DNA from: an uncultured Ignavibacteriales bacterium
GTDB taxonomy: Bacteria; Bacteroidota; Ignavibacteria; Ignavibacteriales; Ignavibacteriaceae
Length of the DNA: 14,151 bases
Assembly: GCA_903915485.1 (NCBI GenBank)
Contig: CAIWTC010000569.1
Span: 1-14,151 of the forward strand
Reading direction: 5' to 3'
Made by a program: the position numbers and the translations under genes. This document shows, in pieces, positions 7,798-14,151 of this stretch (position 1 is its first letter; each line of letters starts with the position of its first letter). The notes below the pieces were generated by a model. It did no database searches. It was not told the DNA's origin and was given only the letters and a program-made list of their open reading frames with translations.

Positions 7798-8516
7798 TGT
7801 TCTTCTCTTCAGCACTTCTTTTGGGCTTTCTCGGAAGCATTCACTGTTTGGGAATGTGCGGACCGATTGTATTAACTCTCAAATGGGGTGAGAGAAATAA
7901 ATTTAGAGGAGCCATTAAACGGGTATTCTATTTCGTTAGTAAGGCAATAGCATATGCCTGTTTAGGATTTGTTGCAGGGCTGATTGGTGACACATTTAGA
8001 TTTTTTGGATTCCAACAACTAATCTCAATAGTTATCGGAACAATTATGGTTGTCGCTTCTGCGGCATCACTACTAAAAATAAAAATCCCTTCAAATTTTT
8101 CTTTTCTTAGTAAGGTATTCCACTTTGCAAAAAGCTCTCTATCCGGAGTAATTAAAGCAGATAAGCCCGGAGCATTTTTAATAATCGGATTCTTAAACGG
8201 CCTACTCCCCTGCGGTTTCGTGTATGTTGGCTTAGGAGCGTCTCTTACTGCAAATTCTTTGCTGGAGTCAGGTATATACATGTTTCTTTTTGGAATAGGC
8301 ACCATACCTGCCCTACTCCTTTTATCATTTGTGCCATCTTTGGCTCTCGGTAAGTTTGGTTGGAAAATCAGAAAGCTAATTCCGCTCATCTCACTTGCTA
8401 TGGGAGTTATTCTTCTGCTAAGAGGCCTTAACTTAGGGATTCCTTATATAAGCCCCAAAATGCAAACTAATAAAACCGAACAAATTCAAAATGCAAAAAT
8501 AGATTGTTGTAAATGA
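7797..8516 (+). CDS. DsbD/TauE-SafE-like six-helix membrane protein of the cbb3 operon
   Basis: This 239-residue protein has about six membrane helices (near 3-25, 46-66, 73-94, 126-147, 157-180 and 193-211). The first helix carries GSIHCLGMCGP (H16, C17, M20, C21) and the fourth NGLLPCGFVY (C139). This pair of motifs is typical of the DsbD_2-type group often labelled sulfite exporter TauE/SafE. The end of helix six reads LNLGIPYISP, and the last residues are Asp-Cys-Cys-Lys. Proteins like this recur at the end of cbb3 operons in Bacteroidota. Buried His, Cys and Met fit thiol/disulfide or copper handling better than sulfite export, but that is my inference and the substrate is unknown. It is coupled to ccoH by a one-base stop-start overlap. 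It may be the last gene of the oxidase operon. Confidence 0.85.
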   Translation: MFFSSALLLGFLGSIHCLGMCGPIVLTLKWGERNKFRGAIKRVFYFVSKAIAYACLGFVAGLIGDTFRFFGFQQLISIVIGTIMVVASAASLLKIKIPSNFSFLSKVFHFAKSSLSGVIKADKPGAFLIIGFLNGLLPCGFVYVGLGASLTANSLLESGIYMFLFGIGTIPALLLLSFVPSLALGKFGWKIRKLIPLISLAMGVILLLRGLNLGIPYISPKMQTNKTEQIQNAKIDCCK

Positions 8517-8591
8517 TGATTAAATAAGTTAAGTTTTGGTTAGGCATTTAACAGATTAGACTATTTCGCCTCGCATTTTTTTAGAGTGGTT

Positions 8592-11500
8592 ATGACTGAC
8601 AAGAACAAAACATCAAAACAACAAAAATATACTCTTTCCTTTTTTATTTTTGCCATTATCGTGGCATATTCCTTAGAATATTTTGCACTAAAACTTTTCC
8701 CCGGCACAACATCTCACTTTTTGTACGGCAATATGACCGACTATTTCCTTATACTTTTAATTCTCATAATCTCCCTGATATTTTATCGCACTTATACCAA
8801 GATCAAAAATGATTATGAAAACTACCACAGACTTTACGCACAGCAAAAAGATATAAGTGAAAAGTCTAACCTCTATAAGTTAATGCTTGAATATCAGGAA
8901 GAAGGCGCCTGTTTAAGAGACAAGGATGATATAATACTCATCACAAACCAGGCATTTCTTCACTTGTTCGATGTTACTGAACCGGATTGCCGTGGCAAAC
9001 ACATCAAATCATTATTCGCGGAGAAAGATTTTGATTTATTAGAAAAGCAATTAGGTATTGCCAAAAGGGGCGAAAAAAGCGAATTTGAATTTTCTATCCC
9101 TACCACCAGTAGCAAACAATTGAAATTGTTAGCAAAAGTTGTCCCTGTATTTGGTGAGAATAATGAATTTGATGGAACATTCACTATATACAAGGACTCC
9201 TCAGCATTACGCGAAGCAGAGGGCCAACTTTCTAAAACCAACGCTTACTTCAGAGCACTTATTGAAAGCATTCCTAATTATATTTGGCTCAAAGACATTG
9301 AATCCCGTTATATCATGGCGAACAATTTATTTGTAACTGCCAATGGTAAGCAGTCAGAAATTGAATTAATTGGTAAATCCGATGCGGATCTTTTAAGTGT
9401 GGAACTTGCAAACAAATTCATAACTGAAGATAAGCAGGCATTTACTACCAAAAGTGCTATTAAAGTTATTCATGAGTTTCGCGAAAACCATAGTCAATGG
9501 TATGAAACAATTAAAACACCGGTATATGATGCAAATAATAATTTAATTGGGCTGAGCGGAATAACTTCTAATATCACTGAACGAAAAGCACAGGAAGATT
9601 TACTTTATGAAATAATTTCAGTAATCTCCAATAAGTCAGGGCAAGAATTCTTTGATTCACTTACTTCAAATATTTGTTCATTGCTTGGGGCTTCTGTAGC
9701 ACTCGTCGGCAGATACTCTGATGAATCGAAAAGCTCAATAGGAACAATTTCATTTTATAAAGATGGCACTCACGGTAGTAATTTCGATTATAGCTTAAAA
9801 GGGGCTCCCTCTGAAAAAGTATTAAATAATGAAATATGTTTATATCCTCATAATGTTGCAAACCTTTTTCCCGAAGATACATTTTTAGCAGATGCCAACA
9901 TCGAAGCATATGCAGGAGTGCCGCTGCACGATTCTAACGGTGTTTACATTGGAATATTAGTTGCTCTTTTCGACTACGAACTTCTTGAAACTGATTTATT
10001 AATGTTGTACTTCCGGATATTTGCATCCCGTGCATCCCTGGAACTTGAGCGGATTATTTCAGAAGAAGAATTAATTAAAAATGAAGCAAAGTATAGCGAA
10101 GTAATTAATCAAACTGCTGACGGAATTTCGATTATTAATCAGGACGGAATAATAATTGAATGGAATAATGCTCAGACAACTTTAACCGGTATTTCAAAAG
10201 AAGAAGCGCTAGGGAAATATCTTTGGGATATCATGGCAGTAACTTTATCTGCTCACGAAAAAGAACCATTGATTTCTGCCATAAAATCTCAGGTTTCCGA
10301 TTACTTTACAAAAGATATTAAAAAATTGAATCTTGAAGTTAAAGAGTTTTCGCTTCAAAATGTTGACGGAACTTTAATCCCAGTTGAAACTGAAACTTTT
10401 CTAATCTCTACAGTTTATGAAAAATATTTAGTAGGAATTAACCGTGATTTACGAAGCCGAAAAGAAGCAGAGGCGGCTGTGGTTAAGGCCAGAGATTTTT
10501 ATTTACATTTATTTGAGAACTTCCCTGTCATGGTTTGGATGACAGACTATCTGGGAGACCCGACTTTCTATAACAAAGCTTATCTTGATTTCAGAGGAAA
10601 GAGTATAGATGAAGAACTAACTTCAGGCTGGGAAGAAGCACTGCAACCGCATAAAAAAGACGAGTTGCTTTCCCGTTTCAATAATTGTTTTTATAACAGA
10701 AAACGATACGAGAACGAATATGAATTACTTTATAACGATGGCACTTTTCATTGGATACTTGACATTGGGCATCCATTCGATAATCTTGAATCCGAATTTG
10801 GCGGATACATCGGTGTTTGCTTCGACTTAAGCGAGCAAAAACTAGTAGCCAACAAGGTTGCGGAATCAGAAGAGCGATATAGAAATATCGTTGAAAACAT
10901 TTCAGATGTGGTGTACCGTTTAACTTTGGACGGCACAGTAAGCTTTATAACCCCCGTGATCACCTCAATTACAGGTTACACGGTAGACGAAGTAATTGGA
11001 AGAAATCTGGCGACATTCATTCACCCAGATGACTTGCCTTCAGTACTACCTAAAGTTAATAAATCATTCAGTCAGCCTATAGAACCTGAAGAATTTCGTA
11101 TCCGTTCTAAATATTCGCAATATCATTGGGTGAGAGCACAGGCAATTCCTTTAATTGAAAATGGAATTCCAATTGGTACGCAGGGAATTATCACTGATAT
11201 TGACAGGAATAAGCGCGCAGAGGAAGCTCTGAGAGAAAGTGAAGAACGGTTTAAGGGTATTTTCAAGAGTACATTTGAGGGTATTATTCTTGCAGATGAA
11301 TCCCGTAAAATTATTGCGTGGAATACAGCCATGGAAACTATCTCCGGATATAAAGAAGCCGAGGTAATTTCAAAAGATATTGCTGAAATACATTATACCT
11401 TATTGCCTGATTCAGTCAAAGAACATTTATCGAGAGCAACATTAACTAAAAAGTACGAAAGTTGGTTCGATAAAAATAAAGATACTGTAGATTATCGAAG

Positions 11501-13151
11501 CCGTAAAATTATTCTTCAAAGTATAGATGGGAAACATTTAATAGTAGAAAGAGTTTCCTTCTTCTTAACCATCGGGAAAGCAACTTTAATGTGTGCTATT
11601 TTCCGCGATGTTACTAAAGAACACTCAGTCGAGCAGGATAATATCAAATTTAAGCACGCTATAGAGCAAAGCCCAAATAATATAATAATAACCGATACTT
11701 TAGGAAAAATTGTTTATGCTAATCCGGCATTTGAAGAACTAACAGGATATTCATCCGCCGAAGTTCTTGGCAGAAAACCTAGCGTTCTCCGGTCCGGAGA
11801 TAAATCTGCAGAAGAATATAAAATTCTTTGGGAAACTATTTCAAGAGGAGAAATATGGCGCGGTGAGTTTTGCAACCGGAAAAAGAACGGCGAACTTTAT
11901 TGGGAAATTGCTTCTATTGCTCCTGTGCGTAATTCCGAAGGCGAAATTATCAGTTATATCGCAGTAAAAGAAGATATAACCGACAGAAAGAAAATTGAAG
12001 AAGAGCTTGTCGCCGCAAAAGATAAGGCCGAGGAAATGAACATGCTCAAAACAAATTTTCTTGCTAATATGAGTCATGAACTTCGTACTCCAATGATAGG
12101 CATTCTAGGTTACTCTACGATGCTTAAAGATGAAGAAGAATTTATCGCCGCCAAATTTATCGGCGAAACAATTTATAAAAGCGGAAACAGACTTCTTGAA
12201 ACATTGAATCTTATATTAGACTTCTCAAGACTTGAAGCACAGAAAATTGAAATATCTATTGAGCCATTACAAATCATCTCCCCCGTTAATGAAGTTTTGG
12301 ACATATTCAAGCATACGGCCCATCACAAAAACATTCATTTATTATCGCATATAAATGATCCATTTCTTACAATTAAATCAGATGAAAAACTTTTCAGGCA
12401 CATTTTCTCAAACATTGTCAATAACGCTGTAAAATATACTCAAGTTGGAGGTGTTGATGTCTATGGAGAATTAATTCCATCCGGAGACACATATATTTTT
12501 GAATTAAGAGTAGTTGACACAGGCATCGGTATTTCGAAAGAAAATCAGCAACTTATTTTTGAAGAATTCAGGCAAGTCAGTGAAGGATTTAGCAGAAGTT
12601 TTGAAGGTACAGGTTTAGGCTTGACGCTTGCAAGAAGATTTGTCGAAAAACTTAAGGGTAAAATTTGGGTCGAAAGTGATTTAGGAGTTGGCTCAACATT
12701 TTTCGTTCATCTGCCAACCGATATAGCGGTTAAATCAACTGGTTATAAATCACAAACTTTGATTGAAGAGTCAGTATTTGCTAAACAGCATAAAATATTA
12801 CTTGTTGAGAATGACCCCGTAAATGCTGAAGTTATAGGGTATTTCGTAAGCAAAGAGTTTAATACACAACTTGTCACTACCGGGGAAGAGGCCTTAAGCA
12901 TTTTAGAATCTGAGGATTATGATTTAATTCTTATGGATATCAATTTAGGTCAAGGTATGAATGGAATGCAAGTTACTCAAAAATTAAGAGCTATCAGTAA
13001 ATTCAAAGATATACCTATAATTGCCATTACAGCTTTCGCAATGAAGGGCGACAAAGAAGAGTTTTTGGCTGCAGGATGCTCAGACTATTTAGCTAAACCA
13101 TTTTCCAAAGCTGACTTGCATTCAAAAATTTGGAAGTATATCTCAGCTTAG
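8592..13151 (+). CDS. membrane-anchored hybrid histidine kinase with seven PAS modules and a GAF domain
   Basis: This large sensor kinase has 1,519 residues from the ATG at 8592. Two membrane helices (about 14-34 and 49-67) with only a short loop between them make sensing inside the membrane or cytoplasm more likely than outside. Next come PAS modules at about 95-212 and 217-335, a GAF domain (340-485), and five more PAS modules near 497-625, 633-750, 758-875, 880-1010 and 1015-1137, several ending in the usual D/N-I-T-x-R-K linker. HisKA has NMSHELRTP with phospho-acceptor H1162. HATPase shows the N-box (N1278), DTGIG (D1309) and GTGLGL. The C-terminal receiver has acidic E1406/D1408, phospho-acceptor D1449, T1480 and K1502. 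All catalytic residues are present. A GTG at 8586 would add two residues; I prefer the ATG, although the nearby AGAG is a weak ribosome site for either. No response regulator gene is adjacent, so the phosphorelay partner is unknown. A role in oxygen or redox control of the oxidase operon is only suggested by position. Confidence 0.95.
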   Translation: MTDKNKTSKQQKYTLSFFIFAIIVAYSLEYFALKLFPGTTSHFLYGNMTDYFLILLILIISLIFYRTYTKIKNDYENYHRLYAQQKDISEKSNLYKLMLEYQEEGACLRDKDDIILITNQAFLHLFDVTEPDCRGKHIKSLFAEKDFDLLEKQLGIAKRGEKSEFEFSIPTTSSKQLKLLAKVVPVFGENNEFDGTFTIYKDSSALREAEGQLSKTNAYFRALIESIPNYIWLKDIESRYIMANNLFVTANGKQSEIELIGKSDADLLSVELANKFITEDKQAFTTKSAIKVIHEFRENHSQWYETIKTPVYDANNNLIGLSGITSNITERKAQEDLLYEIISVISNKSGQEFFDSLTSNICSLLGASVALVGRYSDESKSSIGTISFYKDGTHGSNFDYSLKGAPSEKVLNNEICLYPHNVANLFPEDTFLADANIEAYAGVPLHDSNGVYIGILVALFDYELLETDLLMLYFRIFASRASLELERIISEEELIKNEAKYSEVINQTADGISIINQDGIIIEWNNAQTTLTGISKEEALGKYLWDIMAVTLSAHEKEPLISAIKSQVSDYFTKDIKKLNLEVKEFSLQNVDGTLIPVETETFLISTVYEKYLVGINRDLRSRKEAEAAVVKARDFYLHLFENFPVMVWMTDYLGDPTFYNKAYLDFRGKSIDEELTSGWEEALQPHKKDELLSRFNNCFYNRKRYENEYELLYNDGTFHWILDIGHPFDNLESEFGGYIGVCFDLSEQKLVANKVAESEERYRNIVENISDVVYRLTLDGTVSFITPVITSITGYTVDEVIGRNLATFIHPDDLPSVLPKVNKSFSQPIEPEEFRIRSKYSQYHWVRAQAIPLIENGIPIGTQGIITDIDRNKRAEEALRESEERFKGIFKSTFEGIILADESRKIIAWNTAMETISGYKEAEVISKDIAEIHYTLLPDSVKEHLSRATLTKKYESWFDKNKDTVDYRSRKIILQSIDGKHLIVERVSFFLTIGKATLMCAIFRDVTKEHSVEQDNIKFKHAIEQSPNNIIITDTLGKIVYANPAFEELTGYSSAEVLGRKPSVLRSGDKSAEEYKILWETISRGEIWRGEFCNRKKNGELYWEIASIAPVRNSEGEIISYIAVKEDITDRKKIEEELVAAKDKAEEMNMLKTNFLANMSHELRTPMIGILGYSTMLKDEEEFIAAKFIGETIYKSGNRLLETLNLILDFSRLEAQKIEISIEPLQIISPVNEVLDIFKHTAHHKNIHLLSHINDPFLTIKSDEKLFRHIFSNIVNNAVKYTQVGGVDVYGELIPSGDTYIFELRVVDTGIGISKENQQLIFEEFRQVSEGFSRSFEGTGLGLTLARRFVEKLKGKIWVESDLGVGSTFFVHLPTDIAVKSTGYKSQTLIEESVFAKQHKILLVENDPVNAEVIGYFVSKEFNTQLVTTGEEALSILESEDYDLILMDINLGQGMNGMQVTQKLRAISKFKDIPIIAITAFAMKGDKEEFLAAGCSDYLAKPFSKADLHSKIWKYISA

Positions 13152-13168
13152 TTAATTATTAAATTATA

Positions 13169-13200
13169 AAACGCACACCCCTACATCGAGATGTGCGTTT
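13169..13200. terminator. hairpin terminator between convergent genes
   Basis: A perfect 9-base stem, AAACGCACA (13169-13177) against TGTGCGTTT (13192-13200), encloses a 14-base loop. The A-rich left flank gives a U-rich tail for transcripts coming from the right, and the stem itself ends in TTT for transcripts from the left. It lies 17 bases after the kinase stop and 22 bases beyond the receptor stop, so it probably acts in both directions. Termination strength from the left is less certain because the T-run after the stem is short. Confidence 0.8.
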
Positions 13201-13222
13201 ATACTCTGCCTTAATTGTTATG

Positions 13223-14151
13223 TTAGAATTTTATAAATAAGGATGCAGTGTAATTCCTCGGAAGTCCAGCCTCCAAAAACACCGGCGCTCCGCCGATTAC
13301 ATCAGGATTTATGAACGCAGATGCTGCATATTTCCGGTTTGTTAAATTGTTAATACTTAAAGACCCTCCTAAATTAAGTTTTTCACTCATATCAATAGAA
13401 GTTCCTATCGAAGCATTAACTATGAAATACCCCGCGACCGAAATTTTATTAGCATCATCAACGAAATACTTCCCTGAGCTCATCCCGGAAACACTTATAT
13501 AAGAATGCTCAAAGCACTTTGGTGAATATTTAATTGAAGAAGACAACTGCAAGTCAGGAACACCTGCAACTTTATTGCCGGCATAATCAGCATATTTACC
13601 GGGGTTCGCATAATGCACTGAGTCAACAATATAGTTTTTATATTTACTCTGCATCAAAGTGGCTGATACTTTAAGCTCATATTCGCGAAATAAAGAGGCT
13701 GCAATAGCAGTCTCAAATCCTATCCTCTGAGTTTTTCCTGCAGTAAAATAAAATTTACCTCCACTATATGGGACAATATCGTTGGTGATATTTATTAAAT
13801 ATACCGAAGTTTCGTAGCTAAGGTAATCCAGAACTTTAGAGTTTTCAAATCTATTAAAACTTTTAGTCCCTATTTCAATTGTTGATGAAACAATAGGTTC
13901 AAGAAGAGGGTTAATTAAATAAACCTTATCCTGTCCAAATGTAGCAGATGGGTCTGTCTCATTGCCTGCAGGAACTTCAACTCCTCCGCCATATGAGAAA
14001 AACACGCTATGGTTTGAAGATAATTTATAATTTATTGCAAACTTGGGTGTTATTCTTTCGAAGGATTTCTGCTGAGTCCCCATGGATGGGTCTAAGAAAT
14101 TTTCCGAAATATAATTTATTTTATCATATCTGGCTCCAAAAAGAAAACTTA
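13223..14151 (-). CDS. TonB-dependent outer-membrane receptor, C-terminal barrel portion (partial)
   Basis: The - strand frame is open from the right edge to a TAA at 13223-13225, giving 308 visible residues; the ATG at 14083 is internal, since the frame continues upstream of it. The fragment is alternating beta-barrel sequence. It opens with LFGARYD, then YGGGVEVPAGNE, NPLLEPIVSSTIEIGTKS, QRIGFETAIAASL, NKVAGVPDLQLS, YFVDDANK and LSINNLTNRKYAAS, and ends in a C-terminal Phe as outer-membrane barrels do. These stretches resemble the last strands of FecA-like siderophore or metal receptors. The N-terminal signal, TonB box, plug and ligand-defining loops lie outside the window, so the substrate (ferric siderophore, copper or other) cannot be assigned. 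It converges on the kinase gene with a shared terminator and belongs to a different transcription unit from the oxidase operon. Confidence 0.9.
   Translation of the reverse strand, partial: SFLFGARYDKINYISENFLDPSMGTQQKSFERITPKFAINYKLSSNHSVFFSYGGGVEVPAGNETDPSATFGQDKVYLINPLLEPIVSSTIEIGTKSFNRFENSKVLDYLSYETSVYLINITNDIVPYSGGKFYFTAGKTQRIGFETAIAASLFREYELKVSATLMQSKYKNYIVDSVHYANPGKYADYAGNKVAGVPDLQLSSSIKYSPKCFEHSYISVSGMSSGKYFVDDANKISVAGYFIVNASIGTSIDMSEKLNLGGSLSINNLTNRKYAASAFINPDVIGGAPVFLEAGLPRNYTASLFIKF

Noticed and set aside
7928..8389. Open frame of 153 codons on the - strand opposite the TauE/SafE-like gene
   Set aside because: The + strand frame carries clear membrane-protein motifs and operon coupling; the antisense product has no recognisable features.
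8534..8568. Possible Bacteroidota-type promoter (TTTTGG then a TATTTCG box) before the kinase
   Set aside because: The second box departs from TAnnTTTG and the spacing is longer than expected, so it cannot be told from chance in AT-rich DNA.
8542..8582. Possible terminator with AGGC/GCCT stem and T-run after the TauE/SafE-like gene
   Set aside because: The stem is four base pairs with a loop of more than 20 bases and is not directly followed by the T-run; it is too weak to call.
8592..13151. FixL-like heme-binding PAS in the kinase
   Set aside because: I could not see the FixL heme-ligand histidine context in any of the seven PAS modules; proximity to cco genes alone does not justify a FixL call.

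Overview
The window is AT-rich (by eye roughly mid-30s % GC) and reads as a bacterial chromosome segment from the Bacteroidota/Chlorobiota/Ignavibacteriota side of the tree. The reasons are the fused CcoN-CcoO oxidase subunit, a CcoP with one heme c, a signal peptide ending in LLAQ, a very large PAS-rich hybrid histidine kinase and a TonB-dependent outer-membrane receptor. The placement is an inference from gene content and cannot be narrowed to a genus.

Bases 66-8516 hold one compact + strand operon for a cbb3-type (C-family) cytochrome c oxidase and its assembly factors. The order is ccoI (copper P1B-ATPase), ccoS, ccoNO (fused catalytic subunit and mono-heme cytochrome c subunit), ccoQ, ccoP (mono-heme), ccoG (membrane 4Fe-4S protein), ccoH/fixH and a six-helix DsbD/TauE-SafE-like membrane protein. 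Junctions are overlaps of 1-17 bases or gaps of 2-20 bases, so translational coupling is likely. Clear Shine-Dalgarno sequences stand only before ccoNO, ccoP and ccoG. The first 69 bases are open in the frame whose stop overlaps the ccoI start, so the transcription unit may begin further upstream; no promoter is evident in the window.

Bases 8592-13151, on the same strand after a gap of about 75 bases without a convincing terminator, encode a hybrid histidine kinase of about 1,519 residues. It has two N-terminal membrane helices, seven PAS-like modules, one GAF domain, HisKA, HATPase and a C-terminal receiver. Its partner regulator is not in the window. A hairpin at 13169-13200 then separates it from a convergent - strand gene, the C-terminal barrel part of a TonB-dependent receptor that runs off the right edge.

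Functionally the left two thirds form a self-contained module for building a high-affinity terminal oxidase. CcoI and probably CcoG supply and reduce copper, CcoS, CcoH and the TauE/SafE-like protein help maturation, and CcoNO/Q/P form the enzyme. The kinase and the receptor are neighbours whose link to the oxidase is not shown by the sequence. I found no mobile element, CRISPR array, tRNA or rRNA, and no wholly unknown system. The points most worth checking are the reduced heme content, the TauE/SafE-like protein's role and the signal of the orphan kinase.
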